64,000 nt of DNA from Capitella teleta (GCA_000328365.1 KB306104.1:607689-671688); one strand, 5' to 3'. Shown: positions 44,359 through 59,157, counted from the stretch's first letter. The notes: generated by a model not told the origin, from the sequence alone. Numbers and translations are program-made.

Positions 44359-47300
44359 TCACTGCTTGGGAGTGTAGTCCGAAGCGTTAGGATTGAGGCT
44401 AGAGCAGTTCACCATGACATCACGTTCCTCAGATGGCCGGGAGGGCGGTCTGTCATCCATCAGGGCAGGGGGAGGGGGAGGTGGAGTGGGAGAGGTGAAC
44501 GTAGCGGAAAAGTGTGGGCTGTTTGTGGAGCTGACAGGAGGCGTGAAGGAGGACGATGCAGGCAGCACTGCCATCACTTCAGCAATCTTCGACTCAAGGT
44601 TAGCGATCTGAGCATCTTTCTGTATAAGGAGACCTGAAACACATCGAGTCAGACAGGAGGAAACTAAGAAACCGCGACTGCTGCTGACCTTGCTGAATTT
44701 CTATTTGTCGCTTGGCTTCCCCGAGCGCTGAAAACAAGTCCAGTTTGAGCCTTGTTTCGGCCGACAGGCTGTTCTCCAGATGTGCCGTCTTGTCCTGCAT
44801 GGCGGCCAGAGCTGACATGAGCACCTCTGTCTCGGTCTGTGTGTCTTTGTACTGTCGCAATGTCTGTGGAATCATTTGTAGAAAGCATGCAACACCAAAA
44901 GCACCACCAAACACACCTGTGTCTCTCTTTCCAGCTGCCGTATCTGATCCTCTCGCAGTTTGAGTTCTCTCACAATTTGTTTGAGATCGTTATCGGCGTC
45001 CCTGCGCCTCACTTTACATAAATCTGTGCACTCAGAATTCCTGGCAGCTGCAGCAGCTTTGCAGGCAGCTGAAGATTCTTCAGCTGCCTTCTTTTTCTTC
45101 TCAGAAGAAACGACCTGCTGCTCTGCTGACATGCGTTGTTTGCGCTCCTCAGTGAGGCGTTTCTCTAAAGTGGCGAGGGACGATTTGTCTTGCTGACGCT
45201 GTGTCACTAAATTGTGAAGCCTGTAAACACAGATGTGAGCCAAAAGCAACAAAAGCAGCCAGCGTTAGACATACTTTGTTTGAAGACTCTCATTGTCCTG
45301 TCGCAGCTGATACAGCTCATCGCGGTTTGACTTCTTCTCCTGATGCACGCTGTTCAGTTGAGATCGCAGCTCTTGTTCCGTGTTGCGGCTGCTCTGCAAG
45401 TCTGCTTTCAGCCGCTTGATATCAGACTCCAGCCTACAAACAGAGCGCCTGTATACGTGGCATAATGAACACAAATAAAGCATACCTAGTCATGGTGTCG
45501 TCCTTGTTGTTGGTGAAGCTGTTGTGGTGGGTTGTGTTGTTGGCTTTTCCTCGCTTACTGCTACCACTGCCTGAGTTATTGGAAGAAGCATTGTTCTGTG
45601 TGCTTTCCTTATTCAGCTTGCGGCTGGATGAAGACGACACAGCCGCCGCGGCAGTTGACGATGGAGCGATGCCATTGGCCTTGTGGTATGACTTATTGGC
45701 CTCACTGGCCATGTGCTCCTCAGACTCAAAGTCATTGACGTTGGAGCGAAGTGGACGACTCAAATGGCTGTCCATATAATCCTCGATGTGAGGGGCTCCG
45801 GGAGAGGAGTTGTTATTCTGTTTTTTAAGATCTTTGCTGTGATGAGAGTCTGCTGAAGATGTGCTATTGTCTGAAGATGAGTTGAGCTTGGAGCTAGTCT
45901 TTTTTCCAGAGGAGGCAGTGTTTCCTCCTCCTCCACCTCCTGTGTGTGCTGTGCCGTTCGACTGTGGTGAAGATGGCTTTGAATTGGCAGCGGAAGCAGC
46001 ATTTGTCTCAGCAGTAGGCACACTGCCGTTGGAAACTGGTTCCTCGGGAGAATTTTTCGTGGGTATAACTGAAAGCGGAGGGCAGCGAGTGAGAAGCAAG
46101 CCATGGCACAAGTGGCTCACCTTTGTGCCGGTCATTATTTTGTATATCTTCCTGTGGCAATGCTTGCAGAAGAAGCTGTACATAAAAGTCGTTCTCCTTT
46201 TCAATATCCTTCTGTTTACGCTAAGAACAAGAAAAAAATCAAAACGACATCCTACGCAAACTCAGCGTTGACCCACCAAGCGTAATCTGTATGAAATATA
46301 ACTTTTGAACCCAAAACCCAGCGTTACGACTGGATAACCAATACTGCAAAAGAATAAGAAGCTGTAGAAGGCGACACGAGCAATCAGAGCAGCACTAACC
46401 AGTGAGCAGCAAACGGGCGACACAGATCCAGGTGGATGGGCATTGTTTTGAAATCACGAAGCCGTACTGAGGCTTCTATGTATACGAACAGCAGCCATAA
46501 CGACACCGTCGGAAGACATATGCCCCTCTCTACAACAAATACAAGAAATAGTAAGCAAAAAATTAAGAGCACAAATAATCGGTAATCAATCCTTCAATCT
46601 GTAAGCACAGATATCAGTGATGGACTTGACAAAGTTCGTTTGTGGGCCTATTGTTATTCACGTTCAATCCCCTCCATATAACAAGGCCAAATCCCCCCCA
46701 TTTAACGGACGGTTAAAGCCGGTAGCACTGCACAATGCAAAGTGAGAGAGCATTCATTCGATTGTATGATGCAGTTCGCCGAATGCCCTCAGGAGAAGAA
46801 AGGAACACTTCCTAATACAACATTCACATCCATCACCCTCTGAACTAAATCCCGCATCTGTGCCATTGAAGACTTCTAAGGAATCCAAAAGCGGATTCAT
46901 TGCTCAAGGAAACCAAAGGATTTGAACCCCTGACATTTGCCATGATTGCTACACGCCTCAGGATGACGCAGGACTAGAGTTCCCCTGCTGCCACACAGCC
47001 ATGCACCTTTTTACATGATCTGATCATCTGCCTCGTACACAGCGGGTGACAAAAAGGGAGGCCAAAGCACTTTTATCATGGAATACATGAGATGTGCGTA
47101 ACCCTTCATATGTGTATATACATGCATAGCCTCTAAATCATTGTATACAGACATTAATAAATAATAAACAGCAATGATGGCAATGGCTGATTATGAAGAG
47201 TGCTCTTGGCCATGTTCACAGATGAAGCACTGAACCAAATTTATTATCATTACATCTAGTTATAACTCACTCATCTTTCCCTCACATCCATACATTGGTC

Positions 47301-49352
47301 AGCTAGAACTATAATTTAAAACCTCATTCGCATGGTGGGGGGGGGGGGAGAGAATGAAGCCATGACAATCATATTGAGCCAACAGGGTAATTCAATGCAG
47401 ACCATTTAAGGAGCCGCACAATGCCTTCCCTTTCACACCCCCTTCCCCCCTCCCCAACAATCCCTGTTAGGGGATTTCATTGATTGAGGATGCAGGAGCA
47501 GCAGCAACAGGTGTGTCACTCCTCATTGCCCAGCAGAGCAACTTCCCCTGGGCTTAGTCGTCAGGTGGAGGGGGGGGGGAGAAAATTGGCCGACTCAGAG
47601 GTTCACATGAGAACACGACGCCCCCCAGATAATGATGCAACACTAATGGCATTACAGGTAAAACACACAACTAATATCAATGGCATTACTGCAAGCCCAA
47701 TTTGAAACATGACGTTCATTCTCTTTATGCAAAATCTGGAAAAACTATGCCCTTATTCCGTGACTATTGCATACACAGAACAATACATAGTATCAGGGTC
47801 AATGCAAAAGCCCTGATCCGAGGGAAATCATGTAGTGGAAGTATTGGCTGCAGTGCAGGCTGTTGAAATACACATTTAACAAGGTCATTGCAGTGCACTA
47901 CAGGTGATTTGCTCTGGGCCTCCAAGTCTGAGGGTCATATACACTGATTAATCATAAAGAACTCTTTTGAATGAAGTTTAACTAATAAAATAAACACAGC
48001 AGAAACACAGCTGCATGGCTTCAGGATGTAAGACTTGAGTGCTACGCAACAAAAGATCCTTGAGGATGAATTAGGTCACAGTGACCTGGTTAACGTGCCA
48101 GTATTCTGACTAACCACCACAAACAGATGTATTTATGCTGCCTGAACCGCATAGAATCAAAGGATCAAAACATTACTAATACATTCTTAGGTGGAACCTG
48201 GCCTAAATACTAAATTTAATAATATTAATCAATTCTGAGAAGCTGTTGAACATAGCGATTTAACTTTGAAGGGACTTGAGAGTTGTGCATATTGAATTTT
48301 TCCCTTATCAGATCTCCAACATCTCAGAGAGGGAATATCTCTCTCCATGAATATACTGATAACTTATCAATAATTCACAGAGCCCATTAAATAAATGAGT
48401 ATTTAAGACCGAAAAGAAATGACCTTTGAAGAGGAGGAGAGTACTCGCCCAGAATAATATGGTACACCTAGCTATTAAAGCCCTACTACATACAACTCCT
48501 AATACATTCCACACTTTTGATGCGTAAATATTTGAATTGAGAAGAAGAGAGAGCGGCTGAGAACGCAGCTGCCAGACGCGGGAGATGAATACCAGTGGGA
48601 AGAGGGGGTGTACGTGCATGGAGGGGGCATTTTACCTGTGTGCCAGACGTACTGAACCCAGACGTAAGTGCTTGCGGCAAAGAACAACCACTGAACGGGT
48701 ATAAAAAGGTAGCACACAACATCAGATGTCACCGCTATGCACACGAAGAAAACGGAAAAAGCCTGAAAAGAGAAGAAAAAAGCATGAATTCCGTGTATTG
48801 CTAATCAAGCACACAGAGTGTGTATACACATCGGAAACCAATTACTAATTAGGCTAATTGGGGATAAGAGTCACTGCATCTCAGGCTGGTTATGTGTACC
48901 CATAATGTGACATCAAAGAAATGTTACATCGCATCTTGCAGCAGCAACGTTGCAATGCCATCCAGACGGAAACGTCACAAGAACCGCTTACAATTGTTAA
49001 AGACAGAGTGACGTCAACCAATTACGTCACACGTAGGAGGTAGGGAAAGGCCGATAGGTGTAGGGTTACTCACCAGTCCCTGATACTTGAAAGAGTCGTA
49101 AACACTGCGGAGTAGCAGCCAAAACGGCCACAGATACTCAAAGCGAAACTCCACAACAAAGTCTGCCATCAGGACGAGCGACCACACTAGGAGGAACTTG
49201 ACATACAGGAACGTACTGCAATCAAAAAAGAAGAATAAGTCAGTATAACAGATCAAAACATTGCGAAGAAGAGAGGTCATGTACAAGAGAATTAACCTGG
49301 ATGGCTTCGGGGCGGCGGCAGGCCGATGCCCGCCTCGCATTTTGATTCGCAT
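44359..49352 (-). CDS. MACO1: Macoilin (11 coding exons)
   Basis: Macoilin (TMEM57) is a conserved multi-pass protein of the rough ER and nuclear membrane linked to neuronal function. Exons (minus): 49352-49297, 49215-49074, 48762-48636, 46529-46400, 46343-46277, 46220-46121, 46068-45486, 45433-45275, 45220-44917, 44863-44689, 44633-44359; every GT-AG junction keeps frame, giving about 705 residues (human 664). The N-terminal third is membrane-embedded and very conserved: TFLYVKFLLVWSLVLMADF, FRFEYLWPFWLLLRSVYDSF, VQWLFFAASTYVWVQYVWHT, CLPTVSLWLLFVYIEAS, DLCRPFAAHCIGYPVVTLGFGF. Then RKQKDIEKENDFYVQLLLQALP, a long Ser/Asn/Gly-rich linker in the large exon, and a coiled-coil C-terminal half (LESDIKRLKADLQSSRNTEQELRSQL..., VLMSALAAMQDKTAHLENSLSAETRLKLDLFSALGEAKRQIEI). 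It ends LNPNASDYTPKQ, matching the family's LDPNASVYQPLKK. The N-terminus before TM1 is short and Pro/Ala-rich, unlike vertebrates; M5 is an alternative start. Confidence 0.97.
46530..48635. other. Macoilin intron 3 (2.1 kb)
   Basis: No second gene is visible. It contains a G run near 47337-47348, another near 47570-47580 and ordinary AT-rich DNA. Confidence 0.55.
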
Positions 49353-50900
49353 GATGTGTCGAACAGCAGCACGACGCCACGATAATAGTCCAAAATCACA
49401 AGATATAATATATCCGACGCTTATAATCCAACGTCAAGCGTTCGCTGCCAAGAAATATATGTACACAAATCCAGCGCCGCCGCGGCCGCCGCTGCTGCTG
49501 CTGCCTCAGGCCTCCACCTGAACGCAGAGTGAGCGCAGGGGAAAAAGAATCTGACCTACATGCACCATGCAGCAGTAGAAGCTGCTTGTTGCTGCTCTGC
49601 AGATGGCTACCTAACTACCGACGCCGCTTCTTCACGTCACACTGCATGCTGGCAACGGTCAGCTTGGTTGAAATCAATAACACTTCGATCAAGTAGAAAG
49701 AAGAATAGGAATAGGAGGAGGAGAAGGAGGAGGAGGAGGAGGAGGAGGAGGAGGAGGAGGGGGTGAAGGTGTTCTGACAAGGCGGCGATGATGAACGCGG
49801 CAGATTAGCCACATCCCTCTTCAGGCTGCTTCTATATGCTAATTCTAACAGCACAATATTATGATAGAAAGCTTGTCTTGAGCTGCAGTTGAGGAGGATA
49901 ATATTTGGCAGCGAGAAATTCATTGCGAAGAAGGCTTGTTATTAATCACAGCAGCTATCAATATGCAGGCTGAAGTCAGCACAGGTGTCGCAAAGGTTTC
50001 GCCTTGAAGTCATTTCAACACGGATTACATAAGAAGGAATCCAGGGAGCGTAATCAACGAGTATAATGGGGCCATTCGGGAGAAAGATTGCGGGTCGGCT
50101 GCGCCTTTGAGGGGCGGCGGTGGAGCATACAGCCTTGATACAGGGCGCTCTTCATTCGCCGATTATGTTCTCTTTAAGGCGATTCACGAGGGGATTGGGT
50201 CCAAGAGCACGCAACTCGCAGGCAGTAATGCTCAGCCCCTGGCTTCCGTGAAGCCGAGTGCTGAGCCATTACAGGTAATGCAATCACGACGACCAACCGT
50301 GCAGCGAGATGCATCCGGATATCCGTGTCAGTCAGACTGATGCAGAAGGTGACAATCGAATAGACAGGACGGAGGAGAGACCTGTGCCCTCACAAGCACA
50401 TAACAAAGAGACAAACACGCAGAATAAATTACCCAGCGCACATGAAATAGTGATACGTTGGGAACAGATTTCAAGGCCATAAAAATGATGTAGACTGAAA
50501 GGGTTTCATGCTGACACGGCCCACTGGCATAATTAGCCGCGGAGGAGCATTCAGGGCGCATCACAGAATTACGACCGGCGGCGGCGGGAATTCACGACAC
50601 CGCCAACAATCGATAAGGCCAGGAACAGGGAGGACGTCGGCACGGTCGGCTCACCGCCAACACGCGCATCATGCAGCGGCGAGGGCCACGCAGGCAGAAG
50701 GGCAAGGTACGCTGTCATCTTCATTACCACGACGAACATCATCAGTCGCCGCCGAAATACAACAACCGGCATTACCGCACGCGCACCAGACAGAAACAGC
50801 CCCCCATCCCCGAACAGAGGGCGGCGTCCTCTGATCAAAGACAGGCGTCATTGATTGCTGCACATGTGAGCAGCTAGAAAACAAGAGTCCCCCCCCGTTA
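49353..50900. other. Macoilin 5' flank, GC- and CpG-richer
   Basis: Likely 5' UTR and promoter of macoilin. CpG-rich text lies at 49470-49500 and 50560-50830, and a (GGA)n run at about 49709-49760. Overlapping frames on both strands near 50508-50908 have no domains and look like a product of high GC. No TATA box can be assigned. Confidence 0.4.
49709..49760. repeat. (GGA)n microsatellite
   Basis: Purine-rich trinucleotide run of about 50 bases upstream of the macoilin start; produces artificial poly-Arg and poly-Ser frames. Confidence 0.95.
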
Positions 50901-53900
50901 AGGCTCATTGTTCACTGACTTCTCAGCTAGCGAGCGGGCAATTCTGCGTCACAGGGATGGCGCATATGAAACCCACAGCCAACAGCAGCATGATTAATTC
51001 AATTCTTATTACAGGCACGCAACCCAGCAGGTGCGGCCACATCCCAGCAGCATCCGACACCATTATCGCCCATCCTCCTCTTCCCCCAGACAGCCACAAG
51101 GACACAAAGGTCATTGCCCTGTGATGTAGGGAGGTGCCACACTGCTTAGAGATGGTATTCCGAATCATGCTGCTTGCTAGGTATCGGAAAGAGAATTTAG
51201 AAACGTGATGTTTATGAAGTGATCACTTGGTTGAAGACTTGAACTTGCTCATAAGATAATTAAGTAAATTAACAGCTCCAAGGTTCACCATTAACTAGAT
51301 TAAGAGGTCCTCCGCATATAGCACATACAGGCGGATTCAACTCATTCGGAGACGTACGTCAATAAAAGGATGTGCAAGCGAATCGGCAACCTAATACTCC
51401 AAAACTAAACATAGCGACACACACAGCATGACATCTGAGGGCTAAGTAACCGAAAAGCCAAAACATACTACTAGTACCGCTGTACCGGTATACATTACAC
51501 TCCCAATCAATCATTGATAATTTTGATATTATCCCTGAGTCTTCGATGTGATCATAAGGTCAGGGATACAGCATACCACTAGTAATCACCGCAAAGTTGG
51601 CGCAAACAGCAAGCCATGTCATCTCTCGGTGGATTCTGAATAATAAGAGACGTTGAACCCACAAATCCCGCCTTTGTTGAGCATGCGGTGATCAATCAAG
51701 TGGGAATCAACCGATATTCAAAACAAACCCAGAAACCCAACCGATCCTGCGAAACGGAGGCCTCAGGAGACGCTGGCGTGAGAATTCCGCTTACGTCGTC
51801 AGTAGGTCAGTTCTGTCGCTTCAACTACTGGTTGTTAAGATGTTCTCCCACAGACGAAAGTCACGAGTCCATTGACATGGGAGGCGCGTTTTCGCTGCAT
51901 AACCGAACGCAGTTACAGGACTCGAAGCTCGCTGTGCATGGGAACAATTAAAAAGCGAACAACCGCAAAACAAAACCCAAACCGAAAGGCGAATGCGTTC
52001 AGCTCATACGCCTTCCCTGAGTGGGCCGTTTGGAACAGGTGCAGACTGGGTATTCAGAAATCCATGAGCACCATATAAATGTCTCGTCGTCTGCGTCATG
52101 CACGCCACGTTGTGCGGCTAATGCGGCATGCAAGATGGGCCACACACCGCCTGAGGCACTGTGGTCTTTCAGGGCATCAGCATAAATCTTCAAATAAATA
52201 CAAGTTGTATAACTGCAGTAACAACAATCATGTTATTAGAGCAAGTGGGAAGGTCGTGCGTGCCAGCTGTGGACTCTTGATTAAACGCATAATACGTAAT
52301 GAGTCATCACTAATCTGGAACCTATGCGGAAATTCATGCAACATGGGTGTCTGTTTAATATATCCATATTTCAACATTTTCATCAACATTTGATCAAATA
52401 TTACATTGATGATTCATATTTACAGATTTGAATGTTTAATTGGTATAAACATCGAGTATAGCATCGAGGTATCACAAGGCACAATCAGCCAAACAGCATT
52501 ACATTTCCACGTAAACAATGTGAAGCAATCGAGTGTCAGGGTAATCTTTCTGCACTATTGCCAGGAGAAACCGGTTCGAGTCAGAAATCAACTCCATCAT
52601 TCAGTCAATCCAAGAATCCGGGAATTTCAGCAGAAGAAGAAGAAGAAGAAAAAGCCACACATCAACATCAGATCATCAGCGCCAATTGGAGGGCATAGCG
52701 AGGGGAGAATCTGCATGCTGAGAGCAGATGACACGAAAGCCAATGAGCAGAGATGCCAACAGTGAATGTCAGCCCTCATAAGAAGTGTGTGTGCACTGCA
52801 ATGACAAAGGGACTGCAGCCTTCACCCTATTCCTCCTCGCAGACCCATTCATCATGTCTCACAGGCGCAAACCCAAGACTTGGACGAAATAAACCTCGAA
52901 TGAAGTGGATTTCAGAAAAAGAAGAAAAAGAAGAAAGACCTCCACCGAAACAAGTAATTAATGATACAAAAGCGAAACGCTCCTCAAGCACCCCTCACGC
53001 GAGTGAGTATCGGAAAAAAGCGAGCCCTCGAAAAGAAAATCTTGAATTGACAGGAAATACTCTCGATAAATCTATCATTAGCACACGTCTCCTGATAACA
53101 GTCGTAGAGCACAACAGCTGTGGTCCATTGATAACCATTCGTTTTGAACCATTATAACCAACTACAAAACGGAGTCAAGTACCCTGATAAGCTGATATCA
53201 AGATGACCACGAGAGCAAAATCCGTGGCTCTATCAAGGGTTAAACATTCATGTTACAGTTCAGCAAGCTGAGTAATAAGCGCAATAACCCCCTGGATATT
53301 GAAGCAGAGGATAATAACGTCGGCGTGGTATACGGCAGAGATCATAACAGATGTAAGAAATGCTGACAGGACTATATTAAATGTGGTCTTATTGATGACA
53401 CTCAAGATTGGCATGGTGAACAAACTGAACACGAATAACATGTTATCTATAGGAGACCATCAACAAGAGCAGCAACGATGACCTTGAAAAGTGGGACTAT
53501 AGTTTATTGCATTCTATACTGGTGCCTGGAGGAATGTTCATCAGACCACGAACAGAAATCAAATTTCTTTCATCAAAAAAAGTATTCGTAGCAACAAAAT
53601 TTTACAAAAAGGAAGTCATAATAATTAAATATCACTTCCACAAAGTAGATGAACATTTCATTAGCTGAAGTTACAAGTTACAGAATTTTAGAAGCGACGA
53701 GAAGCAATCCCACTGTGGCTGAAATGGCCCTCGAAGCAAGCGCAGCATGTTATCAATTATTGCCAACAGTAAGCTAAGACTTCCTTGATTGATGTCATGG
53801 AGAAAAAGCACTCAGTGTAATTATCAATCAATGCAGTTCTATAAAAGCAGCAAACAAAACAGCCATGCTGACTGATTGAGATAGCACCAGACACAGTCAA

Positions 53901-56900
53901 TGACCTCATATCGCATGCTGTAACTCACGTAGAAAAGATCAAGTTTTATCTAACAACATGTTAAGCTCAAGTTTCACAGATGTCTTGTTATGAGACCATA
54001 AGCATAGTGACCTACTTCAAATGTTGGCTTCGTCTACAGCATAAATGCATTGGTTTGCTTCGCAGGAATCTACTTTTTCGTTTTCTCTCCCTCGCCTCAA
54101 TTCATTTGAACACATCATATTACACGTACATCACATTACATCATCTTACTATAGTTACTAGTACATCTATCGAATCATATTATTATGCAAAGACAAGGGT
54201 CGACAGCTATTCAAAAAATGCAACACGGAGCAGCGTGTGATACTGCGAGTTTCAGTCTTTCCCATACATTTATCAGTTACTATGGTCATCGATCTACATT
54301 CAAAATGTACCTTAGACAATAACCCACGGTACTCGGCACTATTATGCGATTGGGTAGCACCAAAGGAGTCAACAAATAATGGTTTCCACATTAGATTCGA
54401 CAATCATAACGTGTGCGCCAATTGGGGTACAACCGTACAATGCAAAGTGCACCATTAAGTCCAAAACCGACGACGTTGCATTAAAAAATTAAAAAAAATA
54501 ATGCAGTTGAGCCTCACCCCAAAAAGGCTCCAGGAAAAATCGCCAACTTAGCGAAGAAACAAGAGCCACATGTTGGCCACAATAATGGAGATATGTCGAT
54601 GCCGCCTCCGGGTGGCTGTCACCTTCGCTTATTCGATCTTACAGCGCTATAATTAAAGTGGAAGTGAGGCTGGCGATGGCATTTATGGTTCTAAGGCTAA
54701 ACCAACACCTAGTTAAGTTACTAGTACTAGTATAATTATGGACGCCAGCGAGAGGCTGGCAAAAGACAACAGTACCAGATACAATTATGAACCTTATTTA
54801 CGTAACACTGGATGCGGGTAGAGTGAGGACCAAAGAGGGCCCAACATCAGGCCGAATAACTAATACCGTATTGTTTTTCTAAATAAAGTTTACGATAAAT
54901 TACAAAAATCAAACAGCCCGAATCAAGTGTTAATTAACTGTCAAGTGTAAGCTGTGTAACTAAGAGTTCAGAGGCTTTCTGCTTCTACAAGCTACGTGTA
55001 CATGCAAATTGCATTATTATATTGCAGTATGTGGCGTTGAGTTACAACTTTCAGATATGTAGAAATGGCTAGCCTAGATCAAATAAATTATTACACTTAT
55101 GATAGATGCATACACCGAACTCCGTTGAGCCACACGCAGTTATTCATTGCAAGCTCCACGCCCCCCACAACAGATTACATGCCACACATAGCGCAATAGT
55201 GAAGATAATAGTGGCCCATTGAGAGGAGATAGACCCAGTTAATGCCTCTGAAGTTCTTAACTTGCCTGATAAACCAACATTCTATGAGTTCTAAACGGCT
55301 CATTTGGTTGCACAACATGAGCACACATATAATGGCATCCACATGTTAAGCACAAGACCCTGAGTCTGAGAATATTATGGTTCTAGGAAATAATAAAGTA
55401 ACAAAAGTAAAACTATTCCGTACATGAACATGTACCGAAGAACAAAGAATTCAACAATATCATGCACATGCTACAACTTCACTGATTCCTCCTTGGTACC
55501 CCTCAAGAGGTTAATGACCTGCTTGGATACCAGCTCATCATCCAAGTACAAACGTACAAACGGGAACGTACAAAATGAATGAGAGGTGCTTCACGTGGAG
55601 ATGCCTCACACATCATGCGGTGGTCATAATCAGCTAGCTCCCAGATCCCCCCCCCACCCCCCACCCCGACTCAAACATCGTTTGATGTTCTCAAGATTGG
55701 TCCCAGTGGGATTTGAACCTTGTGGACACTGCGGCCGAACTTAAGTATATTACATAACTGCATTGAGTTTAAATTAAATGTCTCTGAGGATATTAATCAT
55801 ATTATGCAGATATAATTTTCTACTCAACAATGAACTTAACCATTTCCAGATTGTAAGACACAGTCGATCGATACTGACTAAAATTAGCTATGAATGCAAT
55901 ATATTTAACATTTCTCTTTATTTGGATCAGGTGTACTGGCAGACCTGCCAATGCTGTGATATTATTAATGCACAGCGTTTCATGCAATGAATTCAAGTCA
56001 TGAATCAGAAAGACCTTGCAAATTAACCTCCTTGTTATACTCCAAAGTTCTTTCAGCATGGAGCGTGTGGGGCAACAGAGCAGCACAATGATTACCCTTG
56101 TGACTTTGTCCTGAACTTAGACCACAACGGCCTAGAAGTACTCGAGGAATGTGCAAGCCAGGTTTTCCAATTCATCAGGAAATAACAATGAGCAATGGAG
56201 AAAAACAAAATACCAAGAGCTCGAACCATTCCTAACTTAGAACTAAAACTGAATCAGCTCAAATTCAGCCACACGTGGAAAAGCAGCGCATGTTATTTAC
56301 CAAGGAGGGTAAAAAACAAAAAATACCCAAGTTTTAAGAACAACCTGAAACAATGACAGAATGGCATGATAAGTGTGCCAACCATGAAAGAGATTACATA
56401 ATGGAATTAACAGCAGAATTCACAACACACGGTAATCAGTTCTGGCAGCTCACAAGCCACTCAACAACCCCACAAAAATGCATTTGCACTCAGGTGGGGA
56501 GGTGGAGGTGGAGGAGGAGGAGGTGGCTGAGAGCAGGAATGGAACAATCCATAATGGTGACATCCTAAAGAAAAGGAGGAAGTGGAGCATCCATCAAGCG
56601 CCAGGAAGTCTGATGAGAAAAAAAAAATGTGCCCTTTGTTCAACGCAATGCACTGAAAACAGTCTGCAACAGTGAAACTCTGATCAATTAGATTCGATTC
56701 ATTTGAAGGTAGGAAAGGTATTGAGGGGTCTGAAAGCTCATCTCACACAATTGCAGCTTTTTGGTGCAAGTGAACAACATAGAATTTGAATAAAATTCCT
56801 GATACATCATGCATGCACTTTTTTTCCGAAATTTCCAAATTCGTTTTCCTTGGTTTATGAGATTACTTCTAAAATTTCAATGATCAGCAAAGCATGTTGG

Positions 56901-58940
56901 TGTCAGAAGGCATTTGAGATCAAGAGAAGCATGAGGACATGATGCATAAGCGACTATGGACTGAAAATCCCTGTCACTGTGTAATACAATTATTCCTGAT
57001 CAAAGACTTCAATGGTCCACAGTGGAACATGAGAGGAATGACAATGATAAATTCATCAAACAAAAAAGAAACCACTTGCCTCAAGTACAACAACCTCTTG
57101 TGATAAAAGAGGTTGTGAGAGCTCCAGAAGAGGTTAAATTCCAAATAAAAATGTACAAACAGAACATTCCAGCTATGCTTTGACTGCCTTGGATCTTATC
57201 ATTTGTAGACCAGATATGTTTAAAAAGTCAGACAAAGTCAGAATACATCTCTTCTTCAAAATGATTAAATCATAATGTATAGTGATGGGAATCACCAGAC
57301 AATAATCGTAGATAAGCAGAATAGCAGATATCCTTCGTGGAATTCCAGCAACAGACCACTATGCTTTTCCATGCTCATGATTTGAGTTTCAATGGGTTCA
57401 ATTATAGGCTCATAGCTACAATACATAATTATGAAAAAGAAAAAACATGCCACACATGCACTACAAGCACAATGTTTTGAGGAGATGAGAAATTGAACGA
57501 TTCAAATGATATTATTCATAAATTATATCAGAATTATGTAGAAACCACTAGCATTCCTAGGGTGTCAAAATGAGTTAAATGACCAACAGACAGTCTGATT
57601 AACATCTGCAAATGGCCAAATACTAAATTGTTATTCCAAAAGGGGATGGTCTTTGGCTTCACAGACCACTGAGTGCACACTCATTGCGAGACACAGGCTT
57701 AAAGACTAAAATTCAGACAAAACCTGAGACAGGTTGTCCCCTCTTCTCATCACTTGAGATTGCTCCCAAGGGGGACTTTATTCTGCATACTACCATACAC
57801 ATTAGATGACAGCATACAGCGCCTGCCCTTTCTCTGCAAATGGACAGCAACACTGGCTCACAGGCAGCGCTCAAAATGACAGAGACAACGACTTGGCCCC
57901 ATATTTGTCGACACACAACATGGACAGAATTATGCCACAACCAACTGTGATGAATTTACTAAAGCCTTGACCACATACTAATGTTCAAATAGAGCCATGT
58001 TCAATAAACCATTCCAACGTTCCAGTATGAAGCAGACTTAGCTGAGTAATGACAACTTCGTAAACAGCAAAATTCCAAGTCTCAGATATGCAATCAGCCC
58101 ACATTAATTGGACTCCCTTAATAATCTGACTCAATGCTCAGAGACAAATCTGTCACAATGCTAATTGGACTTATTAATCCGATTCCCTAACTTCTAACTC
58201 CAACTTCAATTTTTGGCGACTGAATATTGGCGAACTAAAGTTTCCCTTAATAATCTGCCATGCCAAAGTCATCCTTTGATGTTCAAACTACAGAAATTGT
58301 CATTGCTCAAAGATTATTGTGCAAAATAAAAGGTGTGTCTGTGTTATACTTGCTATTATTTTGTGCTATATATTAAAGACAACGTCATGCTTTGATAAAG
58401 GTGTCAACTGTCACAATAACACCTCTCATTTGTCTTTGAGGGGCTTCTTGAGCATTCAATCAAAGAAGTGGACTGATTAACTTTCTTCTCACAAATATAC
58501 AACATTACAATTAATGTTAACACAAAGGGGTTGACTCAAAGCTGGTGCTTCGCACGAGGTGAGCGTTTCTCAATTGTTTTGTCTCTAAAACATACAAGGT
58601 GTGAAAACATTAATCAAAGGACATCACACTCATCCGATTGGCTGATCTTGATTAGCAGGAACAGTCATGACTGTTTAACATGGCTTAGAGTGTCGTTAAA
58701 CACATGAATTATTCCGTTAAACATTCATCCATTGCTTTGATATAATTAATTTTGACAGAAATTTCTTCTTTAAACCTCACAATCTAATCATATATATTTT
58801 ACTTCACTTTACTTGATCTACTTTGGAAAGTCAGTTTGAACATTGTTTTGATTTTCATGGTTGAAGGCCAGTTGAGTTAAATTTGTCAATCCATATTACA
58901 GGAGACTGACTTCAGGATAAATGACAACTCTTTGCCACTT
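50901..58940. other. 8 kb with no confident gene
   Basis: Frames up to 134 codons occur (52753-53157 has a Lys/Glu-rich stretch) but none shows a recognisable domain or splice-supported structure. The region may be part of a long macoilin 5' intron or true intergenic space. GGT/GGA-rich text is at 56494-56530. Confidence 0.45.
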
Positions 58941-58956
58941 CAACTCTCCGATGTAG

Positions 58957-59157
58957 CAATTGACAGCCTTCCTCACTTTCATTGGTAATACATTATATCG
59001 TACACAACACACATTTCTTGATCTGCTAGACCAATCAGGATTTTTAGGGTTTAGAGATCAAGCACAGCAATTATATGATTATGTGATGTCAGAGGTCAGA
59101 GGTGTAAAACTAGATGTTAACCCAGACTGGAATCTTAATGTCCAACTCACTGAGTAA
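58957..59157 (+). other. Possible terminal coding exon, unassigned
   Basis: A frame of about 66 codons open from just after ctctccgatgtag, which could be a splice acceptor, to TAA at 59157. The translation (THFLDLL-like text 'TFLDLLDQSGFLGFRDQAQQLYDYVMSEVRGVKLDVNPDWNLNVQLTE') is protein-like, but there is no ATG at its head, no upstream exon identified and no family I recognise. It could equally be a transposon relic next to the pogo-like element. Confidence 0.25.

Noticed and set aside
44393-46285. Long plus-strand frames over 44.4-46.3 kb
   Set aside because: They are antisense shadows of the macoilin exons, whose minus-strand splicing and protein match are clear.
49560-49923. Poly-Arg and poly-Ser frames on opposite strands
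   Set aside because: Produced by the (GGA)n microsatellite.
50508-50908. Overlapping frames of 68-108 codons on both strands
   Set aside because: High GC keeps all frames open; no domains, codon pattern or splice context.
52753-53157. A 134-codon Lys/Glu-rich plus-strand frame
   Set aside because: Composition reflects A-rich DNA; no domain recognised and no supporting exon structure.
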